This document shows positions 8,227 to 17,537 of a stretch of 64,000 nt of DNA, in pieces. The stretch's first letter is position 1, and every line of letters starts with the position of its first letter. The stretch lies in contig DATAUE010000149.1 of the NCBI GenBank assembly GCA_036268425.1, positions 62,001-126,000 on the forward strand. Reading direction: 5' to 3'. Source of the DNA: DATARH01 sp036268425. GTDB lineage: Bacteria > Pseudomonadota > Alphaproteobacteria > ATCC43930 > CGMCC-115725. Both the position numbers and the translations under genes were made by a program. The notes under the pieces are model-generated. The model worked only from the letters and a program-made list of their open reading frames with translations, searched no databases and was not told the origin of the DNA.

Positions 8227-9248
8227 CCTTGATGCCTGTGCTGTCGCGTCCCGTGGTTGCGGATACGTCGCACCCTGCATCCGGTGGGCGCACGAAACTG
8301 GCGATCGGCGTAATCAACAACATGCCGGATGCCGCTTTGCGAACGACAGAGCGGCAGTTCCGGGAGTTGCTGACGGCGGCCAGCGGCGAGGCTTTCGACG
8401 TCGGCTTGCGGTTCTTTTCGCTGCCGGATGTGCCGCGCGGCGAGGCGGGGCGGGTGCATGTCCGCGAGCACCACACCGATATCGCCGCATTGTGGGATGA
8501 CGGCGTCGACGGGCTGATCGTCACCGGCACCGAGCCGCGCGCCCTCGATCTGGCGGACGAACCCTATTGGCGCAGCTTTACCGGCCTCGTCGAGTGGGCG
8601 CAGGACAATACCGCATCGACGATCTGGTCGTGCCTGGCGGCGCATGCGGCGGTGCATTACCTCGACGGGATCGATCGGCGGCCGCTCGGCGAAAAGCTCT
8701 CCGGCATCTTCGCGTGCACGCGGGTCGCCGATCATCCCATTACCGCCGGCACCACGCCGCGCTGGCAGGTGCCCCATTCACGCCATAACGAGTTGCCGGA
8801 GGTCGCGTTGATTGAGGCCGGCTATCGCATGCTGTCGCATTCAGACGATGCCGGCGCGGACCTGTTCATCAGGGACATGCCGTCCCGCGGCGGCAGCCTG
8901 TTTGTTTTTTTGCAAGGGCATCCGGAATATGACGGCGGCGCGCTGCTGCGCGAATACCGGCGCGATATCGGCCGGTTTTTAGCCGGCGAATGCGAGCGTT
9001 ACCCGGCAATGCCGCGCAATTATTTCGACGACGAGGTGGCTGCCGTGCTGTCCGAATTGCGTCAGAACGCAATGGAACAGCAGGGCATCGACCTGATCGC
9101 GAATTTCCCGGCCGCGGCCGACAAGTCGCTGGATTTTCCGTGGCGTGCGCCGGCCATCCGCATTTATGCCAACTGGCTGGCTTGGCTCGCGACGCAGAAG
9201 AGTACGCGTCGCCGCCGCTCGGCAACCGGCGATGCGCCGACGCGCTGA
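8223..9248 (+). CDS. Homoserine O-acyltransferase, MetA/HTS fold
   Basis: 341 residues from the ATG that overlaps the metY stop. It belongs to the glutamine-amidotransferase-like MetA family that acylates homoserine. Catalytic Cys137 lies in WSCLAAHAAVHYLDGI; His233 and Glu235 in QGHPEYDGG complete the triad; PHSRHNELP is conserved substrate-site sequence. The acyl-CoA specificity loop reads TGTEPRA, one residue longer than the TGAP loop of classical MetA, and by my alignment Ala107 occupies the site that is Gly in succinyl-specific and Glu in acetyl-specific enzymes. Specificity is therefore undecided; partnership with MetY leaves either acetyl or succinyl possible. The C-terminal 15 residues are basic and probably disordered. 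Confidence 0.88.
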   Translation: MTLMPVLSRPVVADTSHPASGGRTKLAIGVINNMPDAALRTTERQFRELLTAASGEAFDVGLRFFSLPDVPRGEAGRVHVREHHTDIAALWDDGVDGLIVTGTEPRALDLADEPYWRSFTGLVEWAQDNTASTIWSCLAAHAAVHYLDGIDRRPLGEKLSGIFACTRVADHPITAGTTPRWQVPHSRHNELPEVALIEAGYRMLSHSDDAGADLFIRDMPSRGGSLFVFLQGHPEYDGGALLREYRRDIGRFLAGECERYPAMPRNYFDDEVAAVLSELRQNAMEQQGIDLIANFPAAADKSLDFPWRAPAIRIYANWLAWLATQKSTRRRRSATGDAPTR

Positions 9249-9272
9249 ACAACGACACCCGGCGATCTTTCG

Positions 9273-10697
9273 ATGAGCGGCGACAGCCCGTATCGGCCGG
9301 CCGAGGCGCTATTTCCAATGCCTGCCGAACGCCAACGCCTTGACAATCTGCTGACGCAGCAGTTGCTCGACGCCAACCGGCGCATCGCCGCCGGTGCGGT
9401 GACGCCGCGCCTCGACCTGGAGGTTTTCCGACAAGAGCTTGCCGGCTTCAATTTTATGGCGCCGTTGCCGGTTGAGGAGACGCTGACCTGGGCGATCGCG
9501 CAGCTTGAGCGCGGCGTCACGCACATGACGCATCCGCGCTATTTCGGGCTGTTCAACCCGGCGCCAACCATCCCGTCGCAGCATGCCGACCGTATTACCG
9601 CAACGCTCAACCCGCAACTTGCCACCGCCACGACCTCGCCGGCGGGGGTCGCGATCGAGGCGCATACGATCCGCGCGGTAGCGCAGCGAGCCGGGTTTCC
9701 CGCCGATGCGACGGGCCACTTTACGACCGGCGGGGCGGAAGCCAATTACACGGCCCTGATCTGCGCGCTGACGCGGGCGCATCCGTTATTCGGTGCCGAC
9801 GGGGTGCGCGCTTTTATCGGCGCTCCGGTCTTCTACATTTCACGCGAGAGCCATCTCGCATGGCTCAAGATCGCGCATCAAGCCGGCATCGGCCGCAATG
9901 CGGTGCGTCTCGTTGCAACAGACGGCAGCGGTCGCATGGACATGGCGGCGCTTGCAGCGCTGATCGATGCCGACCGCCGCGACGGCCGCATCCCAGTGAT
10001 GCTGGTGGCGACTGCCGGGACGACCAATGCCGGCATGATCGACCCGCTACGCCGTAGTGCCGAGATCGCGCGCGACCACGGCCTCTGGTATCACATCGAT
10101 GCCGCGTGGGGTGGCGGGCTGGTGGCGTCCGACGCGCTGCGTCCGCGACTCGACGGCATCGATACCGGTGATTCGGTGACCATCGACGCGCATAAATGGT
10201 TTGCGACGACGATGGGCTGCGGCATGTTCATCACGCGCGATCCCGCAATCCTGTCGTCGGTGTTCCAGGTATCGACCGGGTACATGCCGTCGAATACGGC
10301 GAGCGTCGATCCCTATGTCACCTCGCTGCAATGGTCGCGGCGCTTTCTTGGCCTGCGCTTGTTTCTATCGCTCGCAGCGGCCGGCTGGCCGGGTTATGCG
10401 CAGCATGTCGAGCGGGCCGTCGCGCTGATCGTCCGCTTGAAAGAGCGGCTGTCTGCAAAAGGCTGGCGGATCGCCAATGACGGCGCGCTGGCGGTTCTCT
10501 GCATCGAACCGCCGAACGGCGGGCCGCCCGCCCGCGCGATTGTCCAGCGTGTTCTTGCGTCAGGACAGGCATGGATCTCGGTCGCCGCGTTTGAGGGCCG
10601 CGACATCATCCGCGCCTGTATTACGCACGGTGAAACGACCCCCGCCGACTGCGACGCACTGGTGGATGCCCTTGAAGCGGCGGCGCGCCACAGCTAG
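9273..10697 (+). CDS. Pyridoxal-phosphate-dependent decarboxylase (group II)
   Basis: 474 residues. PLP group II decarboxylase fold, with FTTGGAEANYTAL, ATAGTTNAGMIDPL, HIDAAWGGG (276-281, ring stacking/binding) and the PLP lysine K308 in IDAHKWFATTMGCG. Relatives include aromatic-amino-acid, glutamate and 2,4-diaminobutyrate decarboxylases; the substrate is not decided by the visible residues. The gene begins 24 bases after the homoserine acyltransferase stop and ends 9 bases before the next gene, so it looks like the third member of the metY operon. That context is unusual for this family and hints at an amine derived from a methionine-pathway or related amino acid. Confidence 0.88.
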   Translation: MSGDSPYRPAEALFPMPAERQRLDNLLTQQLLDANRRIAAGAVTPRLDLEVFRQELAGFNFMAPLPVEETLTWAIAQLERGVTHMTHPRYFGLFNPAPTIPSQHADRITATLNPQLATATTSPAGVAIEAHTIRAVAQRAGFPADATGHFTTGGAEANYTALICALTRAHPLFGADGVRAFIGAPVFYISRESHLAWLKIAHQAGIGRNAVRLVATDGSGRMDMAALAALIDADRRDGRIPVMLVATAGTTNAGMIDPLRRSAEIARDHGLWYHIDAAWGGGLVASDALRPRLDGIDTGDSVTIDAHKWFATTMGCGMFITRDPAILSSVFQVSTGYMPSNTASVDPYVTSLQWSRRFLGLRLFLSLAAAGWPGYAQHVERAVALIVRLKERLSAKGWRIANDGALAVLCIEPPNGGPPARAIVQRVLASGQAWISVAAFEGRDIIRACITHGETTPADCDALVDALEAAARHS

Positions 10698-10706
10698 ACC
10701 ACGGCG

Positions 10707-11150
10707 ATGCGCAGTCGCGGCCCCCGGAGCAAGGACGAGCAGGTTGAACTCCTGCTGCGCAAGACCGTGGAGAACGGTGCGACCCCGGGCGAGGAAGTCG
10801 CTGCGATCCAGTTGGCCTATCTGATCGCGCGCCAGAACGGTATCGACCCCGCAATCTTCAAAACCGCCCTCGAAAAAATCGGCGACCCGCCGCGCTATAT
10901 GCTGACGGCCGATGGGTTTTTGGTGCCGACGCATGTGACCCGGCCGGCCGCCGCGCGGGACACCGGCGAGCGGCGCCGCTGGACGGATGCGCACGGCACG
11001 CGAGGCGGTGCCGAACGAACCCAAGCGGCACCGGATCGCGAATGCCCGGTCAGTCCGACGGGACGGCATCGCATGGAGCGCTACATGCGCGGCACCTTCC
11101 CGACCGGCATGCAGTACTGCCTGCATTGCGGGTTGAGAACGCCGGATTAG
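10707..11150 (+). CDS. Hypothetical protein with DUF2786-like N terminus and C-terminal CxxC
   Basis: 147 residues. Residues 8-48 (VELLLRKTVENGATPGEEVAAIQLAYLIARQNGID) resemble the short DUF2786 helical motif that reads 'KLL.KA..TPEEEA..A...A..L..KY.ID'. The middle is rich in Arg, Gly and Thr and probably disordered. The end carries YCLHCGLRTPD, a CxxC pair that could bind zinc with other residues, although a second pair is missing. It starts 9 bases after the decarboxylase and is likely the last gene of the metY run. No function is known to me. The gene is convergent with garR, with 17 bases between the stops. Confidence 0.6.
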   Translation: MRSRGPRSKDEQVELLLRKTVENGATPGEEVAAIQLAYLIARQNGIDPAIFKTALEKIGDPPRYMLTADGFLVPTHVTRPAAARDTGERRRWTDAHGTRGGAERTQAAPDRECPVSPTGRHRMERYMRGTFPTGMQYCLHCGLRTPD

Positions 11151-11167
11151 CCAGTTGAGGGTTGATG

Positions 11168-12049
11168 TCAGCCCTTGGCGACTTCGTGGCCGGCAAGGTG
11201 TTCCAGCACCTTGACGAGGCCCGAATGGTCCCAGCCTTTGCCACCGAGCGCGGCGGCGGCGTTGAACAATTCCTGTGTCGCCGCGGTGTTGGGGAGAGAC
11301 AGGCTCAAGGCCCGTGCACCGGAAAGAGCGAGGCTCAGATCCTTCTGGTGCAATTCGATACGGAAGCCCGGATCGAAGGTACGCTTGATCATGCGCTCGC
11401 CGTGCAGTTCGAGGATGCGCGACGAGGCGAACCCGCCCATCAGCGCCTGACGCACCTTGGCCGGGTCGGCGCCGGCTTTGGAGGCGAACAACAACGCTTC
11501 GCCGACAGCTTCGATGGTCAGCGCGACGATGATCTGGTTGGCGACCTTGGTGGTCTGCCCGGCGCCGATATCGCCGACCAGCGTGATGTTCTTGCCCATC
11601 AGCTCGAACAACGGTTTGACCCGCTCGAACACGGCTTCTTTGGCGCCGACCATGATCGTCAGGCTGGCCGCCTTGGCGCCGACTTCGCCGCCCGATACCG
11701 GCGCGTCGACATAATCGCAGCCCTTCTTGGCGATCTCGGCGGCGAACGCCTTGGTCTCGATCGGCGAGATCGAACTCATGTCGATGACGGTCTTGCCGGC
11801 CGACAGCCCGGCGGCGATGCCGTCGGGGCTGAACAATACATTCTGCACGTCTGGCGTATCGGGCACGATGACGATGATCACCTCGGCCTGCTCGGCGACC
11901 GCTTTCAGGCTGTCGCATACTGTTGCGCCCCCGCGGATTTCCGCCGGCACGGTGCGCTTGCCGTAGACGAACAGCTTGTGTCCGGCCTTCATCAGGTTGA
12001 GGGCCATCGGCCCACCCATGATCCCGAGGCCGACAAAACCGATCTGCAT
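11168..12049 (-). CDS. garR: 2-hydroxy-3-oxopropionate reductase / 3-hydroxyisobutyrate dehydrogenase family
   Basis: 293 residues. NAD(P)-binding GFVGLGIMGGPMALNLMKAGH at the N terminus, DMSSISPIE, DAPVSGGEVGA, and catalytic Lys168 in GAGQTTKVANQIIVA. The similarity to E. coli GarR runs the full length, including FKPGFRI-like FDPGFRIELHQKDL, favouring tartronate semialdehyde reductase (glycerate from glyoxylate or sugar acids) over 3-hydroxyisobutyrate dehydrogenase. The ATG at 12049 is chosen because GGAGAG lies six bases upstream. It stands alone, convergent with the metY run and divergent from the alpha-2-macroglobulin gene. Neighbouring glyoxylate carboligase or hydroxypyruvate isomerase genes are absent, so the exact substrate remains inferred. 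Confidence 0.82.
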   Translation of the reverse strand: MQIGFVGLGIMGGPMALNLMKAGHKLFVYGKRTVPAEIRGGATVCDSLKAVAEQAEVIIVIVPDTPDVQNVLFSPDGIAAGLSAGKTVIDMSSISPIETKAFAAEIAKKGCDYVDAPVSGGEVGAKAASLTIMVGAKEAVFERVKPLFELMGKNITLVGDIGAGQTTKVANQIIVALTIEAVGEALLFASKAGADPAKVRQALMGGFASSRILELHGERMIKRTFDPGFRIELHQKDLSLALSGARALSLSLPNTAATQELFNAAAALGGKGWDHSGLVKVLEHLAGHEVAKG

Positions 12050-12287
12050 GAAATTCTCTCCGATTGGGGTGGCTGGCGAATACCGCACAGTGCTACAGGT
12101 TCGGACGCTTTCTCAAGCTACCCGGGGACCGGCCTGTATCGGCCAATTCGCCGCGGCGCGCGGATAGCACGGCTAATCCTATATCGGGATACCGCCGCTG
12201 CCGGGCGCAGTGGTAACTTTCGTGCCCTCGCCGACGCGCAATTTGTTACTGCGCGATCTGCCGTTTGTCTGTCACCGGGGGGTTTGG

Positions 12288-15200
12288 ATGCTGCGCGCGC
12301 TGTCGCTGTTGGCTCTGATCCTGTTCGCCGCACCAGCCGCGGCGCAGAGTAATCCGCAGAATCATCAATCTCAGAATCTTCAATCCCAGAACTTTCGATC
12401 CCAGGAACTAGCGGAGGCGGCTCAGGCATATCGCGAGGACCTGCTCGGCGCCGTTCCGGTCGCCAAGCGCCAGCCGGCGCTGATCCCGCGATTGCGACGC
12501 GACGCCGATGCCGAATACCGCGCCAAGCGGTACGTCCAGGCGATCGACGATTTGACCCGCGCGATCAATTTCGGCGCTGATGACGGTCTCGTCTGGCTGC
12601 GCCTTGCTCAGGCATTTGCCGGCGCGCAGGACGAAAAGGTCATGGTCAGCGCCTACAACGCTTACACCAGGTCGACCGACCCGGTGGAGCGCGGCACAGC
12701 CTTGTTTCTGATCGGCCGCGAATACGATCGGCACGACAAGATGAAGGAGGCGCTGGCAGCCTTCGAAGCCGGTCTGGGCTTTACCCAGGCTGCCGCGATA
12801 TCCGAGCGCGTCGAGCAGTTGCGCCGCCTCGTCGCGTTCCGCGTTACCAAGGTCGATATCACCTCCGATGCTGATTCGCCGCGCGCCTGCCTGCGATTCA
12901 ACGAAAAGATTTCGCCACGGGCCGATCTTTCCTTCGGCGGGTTCATCCGGGCCACTCCCGAAATCGCCGGCGTCGTCACCGCGCGCGGCGACACGCTGTG
13001 CCTCGACGGGCTGAAGCACGGCGAGACCTATCAGGTCGAGATCATGGCCGGATTTCCGGCCGATACCGGCGACAAGACCATCGCGGACTATTCGGCTCAC
13101 ATGGTGGTTGCGGATCGCCAGCCGTCGATGAGCTTTTCCGGCGCCGGCTATGTGCTGCCGCGCGAGGGCAGCGCCGGATTGCCGTTGACGACGATCAATC
13201 TCGACAAGGTCAAGGTGAGGCTGGTGCGCATCAACGAGCGCAACCTCGTGCCGACGATCGACGCCAACAAGCTGACGATGTCGTTCGACCCGGACAATGT
13301 CGATGAAATCATCAACCAGGACGGCAGCCTCGTGTGGCAGGGCGAGATGGCCGTATCGGGCGAGCGCAATCGCCCGGTTGTCACCGCAATCCCACTCTCG
13401 CAAATCCTGCACGATAAGGGGCCGGGGGTTTATCTCGCCGTCGTCGATCGGCTCGATGTGAAGGCCGGCGACAACCCGCCGCTGGTGACCAATTGGGTGC
13501 TGGTCTCCAATCTCGGCCTGACGACCTACACCGGCACCGACGGGATGGCGGTCGCGGTGCGCTCGCTGGCCGATGCGAAGCCGCTCTCCGGTGTGACGCT
13601 GCGCCTTTATGCCCGCAACAACGGTGAGCTGACCAATTTGATCACCGGCGCCGACGGGCTGGCGCGCATCCCGCCTGGACTGGTGCATGGTACGGGTGGC
13701 GACGAACCGTTCGTCATCATGGCGAGTACGCAGAACGGCGATTTCAATTTTCTCGAAGTCAGCCGCGGCGCGTTCGACCTGTCCGATCGCGGCGTCAGCG
13801 GCCGGCCGCAGCCAGGGCCGGTCGATGCCTATCTCTATACCGATCGCGGAATCTATCGGCCCGGCGAGCCGGTGCATCTGATGACGCTGATCCGCGACGA
13901 CAAGGCGGATTCGCTGGCGACGCTGCCGATTACATTGCGGCTGGTGCGCCCGGACGGTGTCGAGGTCGATCACCGCCAGGTCACCGGCGACAAGCTCGGC
14001 GGCCACGAGGAGACCTATCAGCTGGCGCGCGACGCCAGCATCGGAACGTGGCGGATCGAGGCCAGAGCCGACCCGAAAGGCCCGGCGATCGGCAGCGTCG
14101 ACATCCGCGTCGAGGATTTTGTGCCGCCGCAGCTCAAGGTGGAGATGTCCGCCAGTGACGCACCGGTGCGGCCGGGCGAAGATTATCCGGTCAACGTCGC
14201 GGCGCGGTACTATTACGGCGCGCCAGGGGCCGAACTGGCGGTCGAAGCACATGCCACGGTCGCGATCGACGACAACCCCTATCCGAACGAACCAGGGTTC
14301 AGCTTTGGTCTGGCCGACGAGGAGTTCTCCAGCGACCGCAAGGATATCGACGTGTCGCCGACCGACGCCGAGGGTAAGGCGAACATCGCGCTCGCCCTGG
14401 GCGACCTGCCCGAGCACACCAAGCCGCTGGCGGCGACCGTCGATGTCAGTGTGTTCGAACCGAGCGGACGGGCGGTTTCCGCAAGTCTGACACGGCCGGT
14501 CCGCGAGCGCCCGCTTGCGATCGGGCTGCATTTGCCGAATGGTGACGATGACAACGGCGTTGCCGATGGGCAGCCTGCGGCGCTTGAAGCGATTGCGCTG
14601 GACAATACCGGCAAGCGCGTCCCCGCAAAGGGGCTGCATTGGGAATTGCTGAGCGAGACCGCCGAGTACACCTGGTATTCGGTCAACGGCCGCTGGCGCC
14701 ACCGGATGCAGGTGCATGACCGGTCGGTCGAAACCGGTACGATCGATGCCGGAACGGTACCGGCCACACTATCGCGGAATTTGCCGTCTGGACGCTACCG
14801 GTGGGAGGTTCGCGACAATGCGAGCGGAGCGCAATCGAGCCTGCGCTTTCATGTCGGCTGGTGGACCGACGCGGCGCTCCCCGATGTGCCGGATAAGCTG
14901 ACGACGACGCTCGACAAGCCAGGCTACCAGGCCGGCGAAACCGCCAAACTGTTCATCAAGGCGCCGTTTGCCGGCGAGGCCGAGGTGGCAATCGCCTCCG
15001 ATCGCATCCTGGTGATGCGATCGATCACCCTTCCGGCGGAAGGTGCGACGATCGAGTTGCCGGTCGATGCCGCCTGGGGCACCGGTGTTTATGCGCTGGT
15101 CAGCGCCTACCGTCCGCTTGGTACAGCGTCGCCGATCGGTGCTCTGCCTCGCGGCCCCGGCCGTGCGGTCGGCGTGGCCTGGCTCGGCATCGACGCGGCG

Positions 15201-17528
15201 CCGCGCAAACTGACGGTGGCATTGAGCGCGCCGCAAGTGGCGCGGCCACGCGGCCCGGTCGACATCCCGGTCAAGGTGACCGGCGCTGCCGCCGGCGAAG
15301 AGGCATATGTAACGCTCGCTGCGGTTGACGAGGCGGTGCTGAAGCTCACGGACTTTGAAAGCCCGGCGCCTGAGAAATATTATTTCGACAAGCGGCAGCT
15401 CGGGGTCGAGTTGCGCGACCTGTACGGTCGGCTGATCGATCCGCGCGCCAACGCGATCGGCGTGCTGCGCAGCGGCGGCGACCAGTTCGCCAAACGCGCC
15501 GTCACCGGCCTGCCGGACCGTAGCAGCCGGGTCGTCGCGTTGTTCTCCGGCATCGTCAAATTGGATGCCGACGGTGGCGCCAAGATCCGCCTCGACGTAC
15601 CGGATTTCCAGGGACAGCTACGCCTGATGGCGGTGGCATTTTCGGCGCACAAACTCGGTTCGGCGACCGGCGCGGTAACGGTGCGGGACCCGGTCGTGAC
15701 GATGGTGTCATTACCGCGCTTTCTGGCGCCGGGCGACACGGCGCAAATTGGATTGGTGATCAACAATCTCGAAGGGCCGGCCGGCGACTATCACGTGAAA
15801 TTCACCGCTGACGGCGCCGGGGCCTTTACCGCGCCGGTCAATCGCACCATCCCGCTGACCACAGGGCAAAACTTCAACGCCACATTTCCGGTGACCGCGG
15901 CGACCAGCGGCAACATCGCGCTGCATCTCGACCTGACCGGCCCCGGCGACACCCATATCGCGCGTGACTTCACGCTTGGTGTGCGGCCGGGCCAACCGTA
16001 TCAATTACGCCGCTTTGTCGCCAAGCTCGAACCCGGCCAGAGCATCACGCTCGATGACGGCGCGGCCGACGAATTCCTGCCCGGCACCGCCGAGGCTCTG
16101 CTGACGGTCAGCCCGCGGCCGGATTGGGATGTGCCGGGGCTGCTGCGCTCGCTCCATCGCTACGCCTATGGCTGCATCGAACAGACGACGAGCCGGGCCT
16201 TGCCGTTGCTCTATGTCGATTCGGTTGCCGGGCTGTGGCGTACCGATCCCGGCTTTTCGCCGGTTGCCGCGCTGGACGACGCGATCGGCCGTATCGTTGG
16301 GATGCAGCGCTCGGACGGCAGTTTTGGCGTGTGGAACGATACCGACGACACGGTGCCGTGGCTCGACGCCTATGCCACCGATTTTCTGCTGCGCGCCCAG
16401 GAGCATGGCAAGACCGTGCCCGATTACGCGCTGAAAGCCGCGATCGGCTGGCTGCACGACTATGTTCGGCAATCGCACACCGATGAGAAGAGCCTGCCGG
16501 CGGTCGCCTATGCCCATTATGTGCTGGCGCACGCCAAGGCCGATGACTTGCCGGTATTGCGCTATTTCAGCGATACGCAACTGTCGAACCTGCCGACGCA
16601 ACTGGCGCGGGCGCAGTTGGCCGGCGCTTTGGCAGCGTATGGCGACATGCCGCGCGCGACCGCCGCATATCAGGCCGCCGTCGCGCCGCCGCCAAAGCGC
16701 CCGCCCAATCTGCGCTATGTCGATTACGGCAGCGATCTGCGCGACAGTGCCGGGGTGCTGGCCTTTGCCGGCGGCAACCCGGCGCTCCAGCCGCAACTGA
16801 CCGCGGTGATGGACCGGATCACGGAGTTGTTTGCCCGCAGGACCCGCACCAGCACGCAGGAACAGGCATGGCTTCTAATGGCGGCCGAGGCGGCGGTGCG
16901 CGCGACCGGTGGCGACATGACCGTCGCGGTGGGTGATGCGGCGGCGCAGAAGCGCACCGAGCCGCTTTATTTCCGACGCCTGCTCGGCATCGGCGCGACG
17001 CCGGTGTCGGTCGCCAATCGCGGCACCGGCCCGGCATGGCGCACGGTATCGATCACCGGCGTGCCAAAAGCCGACCTGCCGGCCGAAAACAGCGGCTATA
17101 CGGTCAGCCGCAGCATCTTTCGCGCCGACGGTTCGCCGGCCGATCTGACCAAGGCGCGGCAGACCGATCTGTTTGTCGTCGTGCTCAAAGCCAAGCGTAC
17201 CGATGCGTCGCGCGCCGCGCGTGCGCTGGTGGTCGATCTGCTGCCGGCCGGGTTTGAGATTCAGGCGGCGTCGGCCGGCGGCGATTCCTCGGGCAATTAT
17301 TCCTGGCTCAAGGACCTGACCAACACGGCCTATACCGAGGCCCGCGACGACCGCTATGTCGCGGCGATCGACATGCCGGAAAATACCGCTGACATCACGC
17401 TCGCTTATGTCGTGCGCGCGGTGACGCCGGGGCAGTTCAAGTATCCGGCCCTGGTTGTCGAGGATATGTATGAACCCGAGACGACCGGCCGCACCGCAAT
17501 GGGCACGCTGAACGTCCAGCGACGCTGA
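12288..17528 (+). CDS. Bacterial alpha-2-macroglobulin with thioester motif
   Basis: 1746 residues. A signal peptide (1-20, ending APAAAQ) is followed by a Gln/Ser/Asn repeat (22-41) and a TPR-like helical stretch (to about 150). MG-type beta domains come next, with the macroglobulin MG2 signature AYLYTDRGIYRPGEPVHLMTL. The thioester motif GCIEQTTSRALPL has Cys1296, Glu and Gln intact, followed by the TED alpha-alpha barrel and a C-terminal domain. Such proteins covalently trap attacking proteases in the periplasm. There is no lipobox Cys after the signal peptide, so unlike E. coli YfhM it is probably soluble. ATG 12288 is preferred over an upstream GTG because it begins the signal peptide. 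pbpC follows after 9 bases, the standard pairing. Confidence 0.93.
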   Translation: MLRALSLLALILFAAPAAAQSNPQNHQSQNLQSQNFRSQELAEAAQAYREDLLGAVPVAKRQPALIPRLRRDADAEYRAKRYVQAIDDLTRAINFGADDGLVWLRLAQAFAGAQDEKVMVSAYNAYTRSTDPVERGTALFLIGREYDRHDKMKEALAAFEAGLGFTQAAAISERVEQLRRLVAFRVTKVDITSDADSPRACLRFNEKISPRADLSFGGFIRATPEIAGVVTARGDTLCLDGLKHGETYQVEIMAGFPADTGDKTIADYSAHMVVADRQPSMSFSGAGYVLPREGSAGLPLTTINLDKVKVRLVRINERNLVPTIDANKLTMSFDPDNVDEIINQDGSLVWQGEMAVSGERNRPVVTAIPLSQILHDKGPGVYLAVVDRLDVKAGDNPPLVTNWVLVSNLGLTTYTGTDGMAVAVRSLADAKPLSGVTLRLYARNNGELTNLITGADGLARIPPGLVHGTGGDEPFVIMASTQNGDFNFLEVSRGAFDLSDRGVSGRPQPGPVDAYLYTDRGIYRPGEPVHLMTLIRDDKADSLATLPITLRLVRPDGVEVDHRQVTGDKLGGHEETYQLARDASIGTWRIEARADPKGPAIGSVDIRVEDFVPPQLKVEMSASDAPVRPGEDYPVNVAARYYYGAPGAELAVEAHATVAIDDNPYPNEPGFSFGLADEEFSSDRKDIDVSPTDAEGKANIALALGDLPEHTKPLAATVDVSVFEPSGRAVSASLTRPVRERPLAIGLHLPNGDDDNGVADGQPAALEAIALDNTGKRVPAKGLHWELLSETAEYTWYSVNGRWRHRMQVHDRSVETGTIDAGTVPATLSRNLPSGRYRWEVRDNASGAQSSLRFHVGWWTDAALPDVPDKLTTTLDKPGYQAGETAKLFIKAPFAGEAEVAIASDRILVMRSITLPAEGATIELPVDAAWGTGVYALVSAYRPLGTASPIGALPRGPGRAVGVAWLGIDAAPRKLTVALSAPQVARPRGPVDIPVKVTGAAAGEEAYVTLAAVDEAVLKLTDFESPAPEKYYFDKRQLGVELRDLYGRLIDPRANAIGVLRSGGDQFAKRAVTGLPDRSSRVVALFSGIVKLDADGGAKIRLDVPDFQGQLRLMAVAFSAHKLGSATGAVTVRDPVVTMVSLPRFLAPGDTAQIGLVINNLEGPAGDYHVKFTADGAGAFTAPVNRTIPLTTGQNFNATFPVTAATSGNIALHLDLTGPGDTHIARDFTLGVRPGQPYQLRRFVAKLEPGQSITLDDGAADEFLPGTAEALLTVSPRPDWDVPGLLRSLHRYAYGCIEQTTSRALPLLYVDSVAGLWRTDPGFSPVAALDDAIGRIVGMQRSDGSFGVWNDTDDTVPWLDAYATDFLLRAQEHGKTVPDYALKAAIGWLHDYVRQSHTDEKSLPAVAYAHYVLAHAKADDLPVLRYFSDTQLSNLPTQLARAQLAGALAAYGDMPRATAAYQAAVAPPPKRPPNLRYVDYGSDLRDSAGVLAFAGGNPALQPQLTAVMDRITELFARRTRTSTQEQAWLLMAAEAAVRATGGDMTVAVGDAAAQKRTEPLYFRRLLGIGATPVSVANRGTGPAWRTVSITGVPKADLPAENSGYTVSRSIFRADGSPADLTKARQTDLFVVVLKAKRTDASRAARALVVDLLPAGFEIQAASAGGDSSGNYSWLKDLTNTAYTEARDDRYVAAIDMPENTADITLAYVVRAVTPGQFKYPALVVEDMYEPETTGRTAMGTLNVQRR
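12351..12410 (+). repeat. Four imperfect 15-nt tandem units in the alpha-2-macroglobulin gene
   Basis: Four consecutive five-codon units encode NPQNH, QSQNL, QSQNF and RSQEL directly after the signal peptide cleavage site (codons 22-41). The middle two units differ at few bases, as expected for slippage expansion. The segment would make a flexible polar leader on the mature protein. Confidence 0.8.
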
Positions 17529-17537
17529 GTTTCCCGA

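Noticed and set aside
6916..8280. 454-codon antisense frame across metY
   Set aside because: The + strand gene carries all PLP-enzyme motifs; the antisense product has no recognisable feature.
12408..14717. 769-codon antisense frame across the macroglobulin gene
   Set aside because: Typical shadow frame in GC-rich DNA; the + strand protein has a signal peptide and conserved domains throughout.
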